This document shows, piece after piece, positions 1-8,682 of a stretch of DNA of 64,000 nucleotides. Source of the DNA: Desulfatitalea alkaliphila. Its GTDB lineage: Bacteria > Desulfobacterota > Desulfobacteria > Desulfobacterales > Desulfosarcinaceae. A program made the translations under genes and the position numbers. The stretch is from assembly GCF_022968795.1 (NCBI RefSeq), contig NZ_JALJRB010000023.1, positions 1 through 64,000 on the forward strand, in the 5' to 3' direction. Under the pieces are notes generated by a model. It worked only from the letters and a program-made list of their open reading frames with translations, did no database searches and was not told where the DNA came from. Position 1 is the first letter of the stretch. Each line of letters opens with the position of its first letter.

Positions 1-14
1 ACACACATCTAACC

Positions 15-59
15 GACAGAATTCATTAACTTAAAACTTAACACTTAAAACTTAAAACT
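15..59. repeat. AT-rich dispersed repeat, copy 1
   Basis: A 45-bp AT-rich block built from TTAAAACTTAA-type units after GAATTCATTAAC. The same sequence recurs at 38311-38351 and inverted at 55361-55419. The inverted copy also matches the bases before this block (about positions 1-14), so the element extends to at least the window edge. A shorter echo (CTTAAAACTGCCCG) follows at about 51-91. All three copies are intergenic. Function unknown. Confidence 0.8.
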
Positions 60-172
60 GCCCGTAAGGGCCCCAACTTAAAACTGCCCGAAAGTGCAAA
101 AATAAGATTGCACCCCACATCAGGTAGGTCCATCGGCGGCTTTTCACCGCATGCAACGGCACACCGCCACTG

Positions 173-883
173 TCACCCGCCGTGGTCGTCCGGGGCGGTC
201 GCGGTCAGAATGTAGCGCCATATCGCTTTGAGCAACGAGGCGCTGTGGCTCAACTGTTGGTAGGTCTCCCGGCGGGTCGGCAACCGCGACTCATCTTCGA
301 GCAGGTACCCCAGGCGCAGCGAAATATTGGCGATGCGGGCCACCTCCCGTGCCAGATCCTGCTCCGAGGCGATGGCGATGGGATGGATCTGGATCGCGTC
401 AACCTGATCTAAAACTTCGTCATTGACGATGCCGTCCATGGCGGCATGGTGTTCTCGGTTGAAGGCATTGTAGACCGTGTTGTGCAGCGGCATGGAGAGA
501 TCCCCGACATAATGCATCAGGTAGGCCAGGGGAATGCCGGCATAGCGCCCGGCGGCGCGGGCGGCCTTGACCTGGCGCACCGTAGTGACGATGGCGCCGT
601 ACAAATGGCCAGCCGGATGGTAGGTGTCGTAACGCTCGGCCTGGGCCAGTACCATGGCCGGCGTGACCACGGTGCCCCGCGGGTTATTGACGAAATGGTT
701 GTATTTTTCCATGCGCCCGATCTTGCCGCCCGCGATATCGGCGGCGGCAGCGTTGAACCACTTGGGCACGCCGGCCGCCTTGGCAATGGCCACGTGGGTT
801 TCATCGTACCACCCCGGTGCCTGCGGCACAGCCCCCAGCAGGCCCGCAAAAACCAGTGCTATGGCCACCAAACAGCGCCCCAT
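173..883 (-). CDS. Secreted zinc-dependent phospholipase C / S1-P1 nuclease-like protein
   Basis: Predicted 236-aa exported hydrolase. The ATG at 883 follows GGGGAGGATTT, and the product begins with a hydrophobic signal peptide ending near GAVPQA, so longer upstream starts were rejected. After the signal come WYDETHVAIAKAAG near the mature N-terminus, KYNHFVNNP, and HYVGDLSMPLHN in the centre. These match the His/Asp/Trp zinc-ligand pattern of the phospholipase C and S1/P1 nuclease superfamily, where an N-terminal Trp and an H-x3-D motif bind the trinuclear zinc centre. Length is near the family's usual 230-280 aa. It is a single gene, divergent from the TauE/SafE gene at 1404. The substrate (phospholipid or nucleic acid) cannot be decided from sequence. 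Confidence 0.75.
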   Translation of the reverse strand: MGRCLVAIALVFAGLLGAVPQAPGWYDETHVAIAKAAGVPKWFNAAAADIAGGKIGRMEKYNHFVNNPRGTVVTPAMVLAQAERYDTYHPAGHLYGAIVTTVRQVKAARAAGRYAGIPLAYLMHYVGDLSMPLHNTVYNAFNREHHAAMDGIVNDEVLDQVDAIQIHPIAIASEQDLAREVARIANISLRLGYLLEDESRLPTRRETYQQLSHSASLLKAIWRYILTATAPDDHGG

Positions 884-1403
884 AAATCCTCCCCTTTTTC
901 GTGGAAGCGCCATTATGACAGCGCAACCCAAGTGGGTCAAGGAAAGGGCCATGCGGGAATGGCGACCCATGGGAGATCGACATTTGCAAGGATGTGCAAA
1001 GTTTTTGTTGCAACGCATCTTTTTTATTTCGTACGAAAGGCTCCCCTTCATTCCCAATGAATATCACAAATCAAGGCATAGCATATATTATTTCAATTTA
1101 TTTCAATTTGTTAAACATTGTACTGGTCGACATGCCGAATGGCATCCATTTTGCGTAAGAACAAGCAACCTGCGCGGTCCCGGATCGCTCCGCCTTGTGC
1201 CGACCAACACCCCATGGATCATTCCGGACCCGTTTGGTGCACAAGGTAAAGCGCTGCCGCCGGACAACCGGAGCGCAACAAGACGGCACGTTGTGTAGAT
1301 GCCACCTCAGGACGATGCAATGCGGATGTAGCGACGACGCTGCATCGATTGCATCGCCCGGGGCCCCAATAACAAAATATTTTGGAAAAGGAGGGAAACA
1401 ATA
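884..1403. other. Intergenic region between divergent genes
   Basis: A 520-bp gap that must hold promoters for the hydrolase on the left and the carrier on the right. The stretch about 1050-1130 is AT-rich, unlike the surrounding DNA. I see no convincing short gene, RNA gene or strong hairpin. Confidence 0.5.
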
Positions 1404-2711
1404 GTGAACCGAACCAAGATTTACGTTGTAACCGCCCTGCTGCTGCTTTTATCATTTGCGGCGCTGGCAATGGCACAGTCCGAACCGTCTTTGACCACGC
1501 CCGGCATGCCGGACAAAATGAAAACGGCCATCCAGGCAAGCCTCGAAAACCCGGAGACGGCCGCCCAAACCCGGGCGGTGATCAAACCCGATGAAGCACC
1601 CGGCTTCCTGGGCATCCCCGGCGCCCCGGACCCCAACCTGGTGCTGGGCTTTCTGTGGGCCGTGTGGGTCGGCTGGATCTTTTCCACCGTGGGCGCCTTC
1701 GGCGGCATCATGGCCGGCGTGGGCCACATCACCATCTTCGGCCTTGCCGACTATGCCAAAGCCTTCGGCCGCGGCAACCCGGTGAACAATCTGATCACCG
1801 ACTCCATCCGCGTCTCCAACCAGTGGCTGGTGGGCCTCAGCGGCATGATCTCCTCGTTCAACTATTACCGCATGGGACGCCTGGTGGCCCCCCTGGGCAT
1901 CTGCCTGGCCATCGGCGGCGTCGGCGGCTCCTGGCTGGTTCCCGAGTTGACCGCCGGCAAGATCTCCTTGCGCGACTACCTGGGATTCTTCGGCCTGATC
2001 GTTTTCGTGCTGGGCGGTTTTCTGATTTATGAAATGACCCCCAGGGGCTCGGCCGGCAAAAAAGAAGCCAAGGCGGCCGCCCAGGCCTTCGAAAAAGCGG
2101 CTCGTGAAAAGGCAGACACCAAGGACCAGGGCGTGAAAATCATCGAAGGATCCTGGACCTTCATGTGGGTCGCCGTGGCCCTGGTGGTAATATCCGCGCT
2201 GTGGATCAACCTTGTCCAAGGTCTGAGGTTCGTTCCCTACATCCTGGTCCTCGTGGGTTGGGCGATGACCTTCATGATCGGCAAAATCCGCTTCACCTTC
2301 TACGGCCAGGAGTTCAGCTTCAAAGCCTACGTACCCATGATTGGCGGCATCGTCATCGCGGCCCTGGCCTCTTTCTTGGGCGTGGGGGGCGGTTTTCTCT
2401 ACGTGCCCTTCCTTACCTCCGTCGCGGGCCTGCCCATGTTCCTGGTGGCCGGCACATCGGCCCTATGTGTGCTGGTGGGCATGATCGTCTCGATTTTCTC
2501 CTATATGGTGGGCAAGGGCGTGGTCATTGCTTGGGGATTCATAGGCGTGGAATTGATCGGCATTTTCGTGGGCTCGATGATCGGCCCCCGCACCTCTAAA
2601 TACATTCCGGAAAAGGTGCTGAAGATCATCTTCATCGTGCTCGCCTTCTACGTCGGCATCCGGTACACCACCAAGGGGTTTCTGGGCTTCAGCATCGTAC
2701 CCCCGTTCTAG
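1404..2711 (+). CDS. TauE/SafE (TSUP) family anion permease with N-terminal extension
   Basis: A 435-aa inner-membrane carrier of the TauE/SafE family, which exports or imports small sulfur anions or carboxylates. The GTG start at 1404 follows AAAGGAGGGAAACAATA. The protein opens with a signal-like hydrophobic segment (residues 5-25), then about 50 soluble Pro/Glu-rich residues, then two blocks of membrane helices. The blocks carry family glycine motifs (GAFGGIMAGVGH near 90; SFLGVGGGFLYVP near 325) and are separated by a charged cytoplasmic loop (KKEAKAAAQAFEKAA near 215). The extension makes it longer than the usual 250-320 aa. A small membrane protein follows after a strong hairpin. Substrate is not determinable; sulfite, sulfate or sulfoacetate-like anions would fit a sulfur-metabolising anaerobe. 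Confidence 0.85.
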   Translation: MNRTKIYVVTALLLLLSFAALAMAQSEPSLTTPGMPDKMKTAIQASLENPETAAQTRAVIKPDEAPGFLGIPGAPDPNLVLGFLWAVWVGWIFSTVGAFGGIMAGVGHITIFGLADYAKAFGRGNPVNNLITDSIRVSNQWLVGLSGMISSFNYYRMGRLVAPLGICLAIGGVGGSWLVPELTAGKISLRDYLGFFGLIVFVLGGFLIYEMTPRGSAGKKEAKAAAQAFEKAAREKADTKDQGVKIIEGSWTFMWVAVALVVISALWINLVQGLRFVPYILVLVGWAMTFMIGKIRFTFYGQEFSFKAYVPMIGGIVIAALASFLGVGGGFLYVPFLTSVAGLPMFLVAGTSALCVLVGMIVSIFSYMVGKGVVIAWGFIGVELIGIFVGSMIGPRTSKYIPEKVLKIIFIVLAFYVGIRYTTKGFLGFSIVPPF

Positions 2712-2750
2712 GCTCTCCTTGAGACCCGCCCGTGGGCGTGTTAACGTACA

Positions 2751-2797
2751 GGGCATCAGCGTCCGAACCGAAAGGTTCGGACGCTGATGCCCATTGT
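2751..2797 (+). terminator. Strong hairpin, probable intrinsic terminator
   Basis: A perfect 19-bp stem (2751-2769 with 2774-2792) closed by a GAAA tetraloop and followed by ATTGTTTCTTT. It lies 40 bases after the TauE/SafE gene and 44 before the next start, so it probably ends or attenuates transcription into the membrane protein. Confidence 0.75.
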
Positions 2798-2835
2798 TTC
2801 TTTAAGGCACGCCGACGAAAAGGCACGTGGACACC

Positions 2836-3357
2836 ATGCAAACCTTTTTCAACCTCATCGACCCGGTACTGATCCTTCCCTTTCGGCTCTTCGACAATCC
2901 CATGACCGGATGGTGGGTGGGCAACTTCTGTCTTGCCTTGTGGTGCATCGTGATCGGCGAACTCACCATGGCCGTGGCCCATCGCGTCAATCGCAAAGCG
3001 ATCGCCACCAACCTGGAAGAGACCGAGTACTACCATGAACAATCCATGAAGGCCAAAGCGGCCGGTGACGAGCAGGCCTACACCGGAATCAACAAACTGG
3101 CCAACCAGGCCTACGGCAAATCCTTCTTCCTGCTCATGGCCATGGGCATGGCCGCCTTGTGGCCGGCCTTCATCGCGGCCGGCTGGCTGGACAAACGATT
3201 CGGCAATCTCCAATTCAACCTCCCCGCCTGGGCCGGCGGCTTCGAAATCAGCTTCCTGGCCCCGTTCATCTGCATTTACATCCTCCAACGCATCGCCTGG
3301 TCCCGCATCAAAAAAAGGATCATGAACCGCAGGCAACCCCCACTGGCGGACCGTTGA
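2836..3357 (+). CDS. Small membrane protein next to TauE/SafE carrier, weakly EMC3/Oxa1-like
   Basis: A 173-aa protein of unconfirmed family. The ATG at 2836 is chosen; an in-frame GTG lies 9 bases earlier, and the ribosome site is weak (AAAAGG). It has a hydrophobic segment near residues 25-47, a charged amphipathic hairpin (residues 55-95, EETEYYHEQSMKAKAAGDEQ then KLANQAYGK), a second hydrophobic segment (95-115) and a third near the C-terminus before a basic tail. A membrane segment, charged coiled hairpin and membrane segments is the architecture of DUF106/EMC3-type members of the Oxa1 superfamily, but I cannot confirm homology. Context suggests a partner or insertion aid for the TauE/SafE carrier. 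Confidence 0.6.
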   Translation: MQTFFNLIDPVLILPFRLFDNPMTGWWVGNFCLALWCIVIGELTMAVAHRVNRKAIATNLEETEYYHEQSMKAKAAGDEQAYTGINKLANQAYGKSFFLLMAMGMAALWPAFIAAGWLDKRFGNLQFNLPAWAGGFEISFLAPFICIYILQRIAWSRIKKRIMNRRQPPLADR

Positions 3358-3892
3358 AGAGCCGCTTCCCCGATCCGATCCAGCAGGCACCCGATTGATT
3401 ATATGTGTCGAGCCTTATTTCGCTACACGGCTGGATACCCTCACCGTAGGGGCACGGCATGCCGTGCCCTCGCGGGCTGATCAGGCTCACCCGGGCACGG
3501 AATGCCGTGCCCCTACGGTGGATGCAAGGCGCGATACGTGGAAGGATCTACCGGCTCGACCGCCCCAACTCTCTATAATTGATAGCACTCCTTTTAACGG
3601 CCCATTTAACGGCCCATGGGCGAACCACAACGGGAACCATATAACGGCGCCTCCTGGCTGCACGCATGGTGCATATTCACCGAGGAAAGGCGCATGCCTG
3701 AATGAGGACGCACCTGGGAGATGTCGGGATATTGGGTAGACGACTAAAGGACTATTGCATTACCGGAAAATGGAAAGGGCTTCCCATTGCTCTGTGTTCG
3801 GGGAAGTGTGGCCGGCGTGCCGAGCCGTAGCTTGCCGCCCTTTATATGAGCTTGTCGTGGGAGCCCGACTTCGCCTTACGGCTACGTCGCGG
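3358..3892. other. Intergenic region with palindromic repeats
   Basis: About 535 bp without a supportable gene. It holds an inverted pair of GGCATGCC-type palindromes (3446-3516) and a direct repeat of TTTAACGGCCCA at about 3593-3616. The remainder shows no recognisable signal. Confidence 0.6.
3446..3516. repeat. GGGCACGGCATGCCGTGCCC palindrome pair
   Basis: Two copies of a 20-bp near-perfect palindrome lie in opposite orientation: 3446-3470 with GTAG on the left, and 3493-3516 with CTAC on the right. Related copies occur at 38113-38257 and 56046-56240. The arrangement resembles bacterial interspersed palindromic elements. Confidence 0.8.
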
Positions 3893-3919
3893 CAGCCTTC
3901 GCTTTGCAAGCGAAGGCTG
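3893..3919 (-). terminator. Hairpin at the 3' end of the tRNA gene
   Basis: On the minus strand a 12-bp stem (3908-3919 with 3893-3904) with a three-base loop begins at the encoded CCA end of tRNA-Ala. There is no T run, so it may act in 3' processing or as an imperfect terminator. Confidence 0.4.
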
Positions 3920-3993
3920 GTGGAGATGAGGGGGATCGAACCCCTGACCTCAGCGTTGCGAACGCTGCGCTCTCCCAACTGAGCTACATCCCC
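3918..3993 (-). tRNA. tRNA-Ala (anticodon CGC)
   Basis: A 76-base cloverleaf with encoded CCA. The acceptor stem GGGGATG/CATCTCC contains the G3-U70 wobble that identifies alanine tRNAs. The D arm is GCTC AGTTGGGA GAGC, the anticodon arm is CAGCG with loop TTCGCAA (anticodon CGC, reading GCG), and the T arm is AGGGG TTCGATC CCCCT. It stands alone, with no other tRNA or rRNA in the window. Confidence 0.97.
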
Positions 3994-4153
3994 GTTTCGG
4001 TTGCCGCAATTCGGCGCTTTACATAGCAAAAGACGGCCGGCGAAACAACACCTATTTCCAACATAGCCGGCGCATCCCGTTTCAGACCGGCCGGAGCTTC
4101 ATGTTCAGCGTCCCCTTTTCCTCAGCGGCGCTTGTTACCGCAACGCAACTTCA

Positions 4154-6997
4154 TCACGCGACACTGTTCCGAATCGCCTGCCACACCACCTCCACCGGGT
4201 GCAGCACGGGCAGGTTGCCCAAGTGTTCCATCTGCATTTGGCAGGTGGGGCAGTCGGTGACGCCCGCGGCGGCGCCGGAGTGGTTCAGGCGCTGGATCAT
4301 GGGGGCGCCGATGGTGCGGCTGAGGGTATCGTTGGCGGCGAGCATGCCCCAACTGCCGGCGATGCCGCAGCAGTGGCTGCGCAGGTCATCGAAGCGTAGG
4401 GCCTCGATGGCCGACAGGAGGCGAATGGTGCTGTCGGCGGCCGGTTGGATGCGCAGGTGGCAGGGGTGGTGGTAGGCCACATGCAGGGGCAGGCGCGCCG
4501 GCGGCAGGCGGTCTTGGTGGTTGCGGAGCAGGTGGGTGATGTGGATGGTCTTGGCGCTGATGCCCGCGGCGGCTTCCTCGCCGATCAGGTGGGCCCAGTC
4601 GTGCATCAGGGCGTAGCCGCAGGAGGAGCAGGTGACGGCGATGTGATCGGCCCGGGCGGCCAAATCGGCCCAGGCGCGGCGATTGTTCTCGACAGCCCGG
4701 CGGGCGGCGCCGGCCAGCCCTTTGGAAATCTGCGGCAGGCCGCAGCAGTATTGGCGCGGCAGATCGACGGCGCACCCCATGGCCTGAAGCACCCGCACGG
4801 CGGTTTCGCCCAGTTCGGGCCGGATGTACCCGGCATAGCAGCCGGCATAATAGAGCACCCGCGGCCCGTCGCCCGCCATGCGGCGCGGCAGCCGCTGGTA
4901 GAGGGAGCGGCGGTCGAACAGCACGGGGGGGCGTTGGGGTGCCAACCCGGCCAGCCGGGCGGCCCAGCGCGCCACAGCAGGGCGCCGCGCCAGGGGGGCG
5001 ATCACGGGGGTGAAGCGGTGGGTCAGTTTGGCCGCCAGTTCCACGTGGGCCGTCAGCCGTTGGGGCAACGGCACACCGTAGCGGCGGGCGTACTGGGCCT
5101 TGGCTTCCATGGCCATTTTGGGGATGTGGACGTGGGAAGGGCACTCCAGGAAGCAACTGCCGCAATTGACGCACTGGGCCATCACGTGTTGCAACCCTTG
5201 CTGAAACAGGGTTTGCTCGGGCACCGCGCCGCTGATCAGGGCCCGCAGCACGTTGGCCTTGGCCTTGGGCGCGGCGGCTTCGTCGCGGGTGAATTTGTAG
5301 ACCGGGCACATGCGGGTGGCGGTGGTCAGGGTGGTGCACTTGGTGCAGCCGTGGCACTTTTCCACCTCCTCGGCGAACCGGCCGCCCCAGTCCAGCCGCA
5401 GCGCGGCCGGCGGACGGGCCTGGTAGGCCGCGCCGTAACGCAGGTGTTTGGTCATCTGGTCGGGATCGTCGTACACCTTGATCTCCGGGTTGAGCATGGC
5501 GCCGGGATCGAGCAGTTGCTTGGTTTGCACGAACAGGTCGTAGATGGCGGAATACTTGCGCCGCACGTAGGCGGTGCGCAGCCGGCCGTCGCCGTGCTCG
5601 CCCGAGACGGTGCCGCCCAGGACGTCCACCAGGGTGTACACATCATCGGCGATGGGCCGCAGCAGGGCCACGTCGGCCGGGTCCTTCAGATCGAGCAGCG
5701 GCCGGGTGTGCATCAGGCCCTTGGCGATGTGGCCGTAAAGCACGAAGGGCACGCGGCGGCGGCGGAAAAGGTCGTAAACCCCTTCAAAATAAGGCACCAG
5801 GCGATCCACGGGTACGGCGGCATCCTCCACCAGGGCCAGTACCTTGCGTCGCCCTTTGAGGGTGTAGAGGGTGGGCACGGCCGCCTTGCGCAGGGCCCAG
5901 AATTTCTCCTTTTCGGTGGCCGAAACCGCCAGGTGGGCCTTTTGGGTGAGCCCCGCGGCGGCCAGTTGGCGCTGCAACTGCTCGGCCGGGCGGGCGCAGG
6001 CTTCGGCCGATGGGCCGTCGAATTCCATCAGCAGTACGTTGTCGATGTCGGCCGGGATCGCCTCTTTTAAGGCGGGATCGCTGTCACGGGCCAGTTGCAG
6101 CAGGGACTTGTCCATGATTTCGATGCCCGACGGCCCCAGGGGCATGGCCTGCTGCACGGCCCGGGCCGCGCTGACGATGTCGTCGAAATAAGCCACCAGG
6201 AGGGCATCGGCGGCGGGTCGGTCGCGCAGGGCGAAGTGCAGTTCGGTGACGATGCCCAGGGTGCCTTCGGCGCCGCACAACAGCCGGTGCAAAAAGAGCC
6301 GGTCGTCTTGCACCAGGCCGCGCAGGTTGTAGCCCGCCACGTTGCAGCGAATGTCGGGGTAGGCGCTTTCGATGGTAGCGGCGTGTTGCTGGTAAAGGCG
6401 GGCCAGGCGGGCCATGGCGCCCGGCAGTTGGTCGATGGGGGTCTGCGCCAGGACGGACAACTGCGCGGCAGTGCCGTCGGCGAACACCACCCGGGCATCC
6501 AGCAGATAATCGGCCACATTGCCGTATTTCACCGAGTGGGCGCCGCTGGCGTTGGTGGCGCTCATGCCGCCGAAGGTGGCGTATTCGCCGCTGGATGGAT
6601 CGGGCGGGAAGAAGCGACCGCTGCCTTTGAGGGCCACCTCCAGCTCCCCCAGACGATAGCCCGGTTCGCACACGAAGATCCCTGCTTGCAGGTCCAGGCG
6701 ACGCAGGCGGTGCATGAACTTGGAAAAGTCCACCACGATGCCGTCGCCCAGGGAGGCGCCGCAAAGCCCGCTACCGGCGCCCCGGGCATGAACGCTGAAG
6801 CCCCGGCGCGCGGCAAAGCGCACCACGGCTTGGACATCCGCCTCGCTGAGGGGATAGACCACGGCGGCGGGCATTTTCTGGAAAATGCTGCCGTCGGTGG
6901 CCAGCAGGCTGCGCCGCACGGGGTCGGTGTGGACCTCGCCCGCGATGGCGGCGGCCAATTCTCCGAAGGGGGCCTGGAGGGTGCCGCTCGGGCTCAT
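4154..6997 (-). CDS. FAD/Fe-S D-lactate dehydrogenase-type oxidoreductase
   Basis: A 947-aa cytoplasmic flavo-iron-sulfur enzyme expected to oxidise D-lactate or a related 2-hydroxy acid. Start at 6997 (MSPSGTLQ) overlaps the upstream racemase stop as ATGA. Domains in order: PCMH-type FAD-binding domain (about 45-270, VVYPLSEADVQAVV, ARGAGSGLCGASLG); GlcD/FAD-oxidase C-terminal domain (about 280-530, with SGEHGDGRLR); a ferredoxin-like region with two Cys motifs (CHGCTKCTTL..CP and CVNCGSCFLECP); two CCG domains (CCGLP, CSSCGY, HCCGIAGSWGM, CPTCQ) as in heterodisulfide reductase and LldE-type subunits. Fusing dehydrogenase, ferredoxin and CCG modules is typical of anaerobes. The electron acceptor is probably menaquinone or another Fe-S carrier. 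Confidence 0.88.
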   Translation of the reverse strand: MSPSGTLQAPFGELAAAIAGEVHTDPVRRSLLATDGSIFQKMPAAVVYPLSEADVQAVVRFAARRGFSVHARGAGSGLCGASLGDGIVVDFSKFMHRLRRLDLQAGIFVCEPGYRLGELEVALKGSGRFFPPDPSSGEYATFGGMSATNASGAHSVKYGNVADYLLDARVVFADGTAAQLSVLAQTPIDQLPGAMARLARLYQQHAATIESAYPDIRCNVAGYNLRGLVQDDRLFLHRLLCGAEGTLGIVTELHFALRDRPAADALLVAYFDDIVSAARAVQQAMPLGPSGIEIMDKSLLQLARDSDPALKEAIPADIDNVLLMEFDGPSAEACARPAEQLQRQLAAAGLTQKAHLAVSATEKEKFWALRKAAVPTLYTLKGRRKVLALVEDAAVPVDRLVPYFEGVYDLFRRRRVPFVLYGHIAKGLMHTRPLLDLKDPADVALLRPIADDVYTLVDVLGGTVSGEHGDGRLRTAYVRRKYSAIYDLFVQTKQLLDPGAMLNPEIKVYDDPDQMTKHLRYGAAYQARPPAALRLDWGGRFAEEVEKCHGCTKCTTLTTATRMCPVYKFTRDEAAAPKAKANVLRALISGAVPEQTLFQQGLQHVMAQCVNCGSCFLECPSHVHIPKMAMEAKAQYARRYGVPLPQRLTAHVELAAKLTHRFTPVIAPLARRPAVARWAARLAGLAPQRPPVLFDRRSLYQRLPRRMAGDGPRVLYYAGCYAGYIRPELGETAVRVLQAMGCAVDLPRQYCCGLPQISKGLAGAARRAVENNRRAWADLAARADHIAVTCSSCGYALMHDWAHLIGEEAAAGISAKTIHITHLLRNHQDRLPPARLPLHVAYHHPCHLRIQPAADSTIRLLSAIEALRFDDLRSHCCGIAGSWGMLAANDTLSRTIGAPMIQRLNHSGAAAGVTDCPTCQMQMEHLGNLPVLHPVEVVWQAIRNSVA

Positions 6998-8247
6998 GGG
7001 GTACCCCCTTGGGCCCGGATCACCACGCCGGCATTGGGCATGACCGCCATGCTGCCCCGGTGGGCCAGGATTTCGCGGTGGGCCTGCTCCGGGGAGAGCA
7101 GGTCGCACTCGATGGCGGCGATCACCCGCGGGTCGAGGTCGGTCACCAGGCCGATGCGAATGCGGGCGGTTTTGGCCATCATGGCCAGGGCCGTGCCGCC
7201 GTTGCCCGCATAGTGGGCCGCCAATCGATCGAAGGCCGCATCCCGGCTGCCCAGGTCGAACCAGGGCAAAAAGGTGTCGGAACCGACACCGCCGTCGCAG
7301 CGGGCCAGCACGATCAGGCGACCGCCGTCGCGCACGAAGGCGGCGGCGTTGTGAATGGCCTTGTGGCTCTGAATCAGGTTGATGTCCTTGGGAAACCCGC
7401 CACAGGCCGCCAGCACCAGGTCGAAGGGGCCGCCCGCGATGGTGCAGCCGTCGGCGTGCCGGCGGCAGGCTTCCTGAAAATGGGCCTCGCCGCTGCCCAC
7501 CAGCAGGTCGCACACCTGGCCGTGACTGTCCAGGATGCCGTGGACGGCCAGATCGGCGGGGCGAAAGGCTTCGATCTCGGCCAGGTCCTCGGCCAGGGAA
7601 TTGCCCGCCAAGCGGCCCGCTTGGCATCCGGGGGCCAGCCGGCGGCCCGCGCGGTCCAAAAAGAGGCCGTGGTTGGCGTGAATGGCGGCGCGTTCGCCCA
7701 GACCGGGAAAGATCAGCTTGCGTCCTCCGCCGAAGCCGGCGAAATAGTGATGGGCGATGGCGCCGAAGGTGATGACGCAGCTTGCATCGACGATGTCCCG
7801 CCGCAGCCGCACCGGTGTGCCCCGCCCGGTGGTGCCCAGGGTCACAAAGGCATCCTGGTCGTTGCTGTCGTGGTGCACCCATGTCGGCGGCCCCGTGTAG
7901 GCGGTACCGTAGGCTTGCCGGCAACGCCCCGCGTCCTGGGGGCCGTGGGTACCGTAGGCGATGTGGATGCGCAAGCGGTGCATGTCGGCGCCCGCCGCCG
8001 CCAGGGCCTCCAGCAGCACGGGCAAATATTGGGGATAGCCGCAGAGGCGCGTCTGATCGGCCACCACCACGGCCACTCGCGACAGATCCAGGCCGGCGTC
8101 CGCCAAATAACGGTCCAAACGCCGGCGAAACCGCGGCGGATCGATGGTCACCGCCGGATCGCGCACCGTGAGCGATTCGGGTCGAAAACCGCAGTGAAAT
8201 TCCAGGGCGGTTGTCCCGTAAGGCAGTGAGAAGGCGTTGGCGGTCAC
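6994..8247 (-). CDS. larA: LarA-like nickel-pincer lactate/2-hydroxyacid racemase
   Basis: A 417-aa protein. GTG start at 8247 follows AAAGGAGATCC. It carries the LarA signature H-x-Y-F-A-G-F-G-G-G-R-K-x-I-F-P-G (near residues 170-187) followed by HANH. In characterised LarA these supply the lysine that covalently holds the nickel-pincer nucleotide and the histidines for nickel binding and proton shuttling. The FGGGRK lysine is intact. Length matches the family (about 420 aa). It is translationally coupled to the D-lactate-type dehydrogenase, so it probably converts the L-isomer into that enzyme's substrate. No larB, larC or larE lies in the window; cofactor genes must be elsewhere. A sister racemase acting on another 2-hydroxy acid is possible. 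Confidence 0.85.
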   Translation of the reverse strand: MTANAFSLPYGTTALEFHCGFRPESLTVRDPAVTIDPPRFRRRLDRYLADAGLDLSRVAVVVADQTRLCGYPQYLPVLLEALAAAGADMHRLRIHIAYGTHGPQDAGRCRQAYGTAYTGPPTWVHHDSNDQDAFVTLGTTGRGTPVRLRRDIVDASCVITFGAIAHHYFAGFGGGRKLIFPGLGERAAIHANHGLFLDRAGRRLAPGCQAGRLAGNSLAEDLAEIEAFRPADLAVHGILDSHGQVCDLLVGSGEAHFQEACRRHADGCTIAGGPFDLVLAACGGFPKDINLIQSHKAIHNAAAFVRDGGRLIVLARCDGGVGSDTFLPWFDLGSRDAAFDRLAAHYAGNGGTALAMMAKTARIRIGLVTDLDPRVIAAIECDLLSPEQAHREILAHRGSMAVMPNAGVVIRAQGGTP

Positions 8248-8481
8248 CGGAGGATCTCCTTTACCGAAAAATGGATGACGTGTCCGCAGTTATTGAAATC
8301 GGTTGAACCGACCAGCGGGACCCCATGAAGGCATCCATAATCCCGATCCCCGCAAACATCAAGCCATGGGATCGTTTGCTTGTGGCATAAAGAGGCATTA
8401 TGATGCGGGCATGGTCGGATGAAAGTGGCGGCCGTACCTCGGCGGCCCAAATTGCAGGCAACCCGGAAAAGGAGCAGACAA

Positions 8482-8682
8482 ATGAGCGAAAAAAGCCATT
8501 TCAAGTGCGCCCACTGCGAAGGCAACGCAACAGTGGAAAAAGGCAGCGCGGCCCCCGAATGTTGTGGCGAACCCATGCTCACCGCCGAGCCCTTGGACCA
8601 GTGCACCCTTTCCAGCACGGCGGAGCACAGCCGCATGGACGACATCCAGGAGCCTTGTGACGACGGTCGGGCCGGTTCTTAG
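8482..8682 (+). CDS. Desulforedoxin-like / zinc-ribbon small protein
   Basis: A 66-aa protein. ATG at 8482 follows AAAAGGAGCAGACA. FKCAHCEGNATVEKG...ECCGEPM (residues 7-31) matches the Cys-x2-Cys...Cys-Cys-Gly-Glu-Pro-Met pattern of desulforedoxin and the N-terminal domain of desulfoferrodoxin, which holds an Fe(Cys)4 rubredoxin-like site. The acidic C-terminal tail (residues 32-66) has another Cys and no superoxide reductase domain. A role in electron transfer or iron binding is likely. It is divergent from larA, and its last 4 bases overlap the end of the convergent lexA gene. Confidence 0.75.
   Translation: MSEKSHFKCAHCEGNATVEKGSAAPECCGEPMLTAEPLDQCTLSSTAEHSRMDDIQEPCDDGRAGS

Noticed and set aside
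4154-7924. A single 1256-codon open frame covering dehydrogenase and part of larA
   Set aside because: The first part is larA read in another frame. The dehydrogenase begins at 6997 in an ATGA overlap, and the larA frame has clear family motifs.
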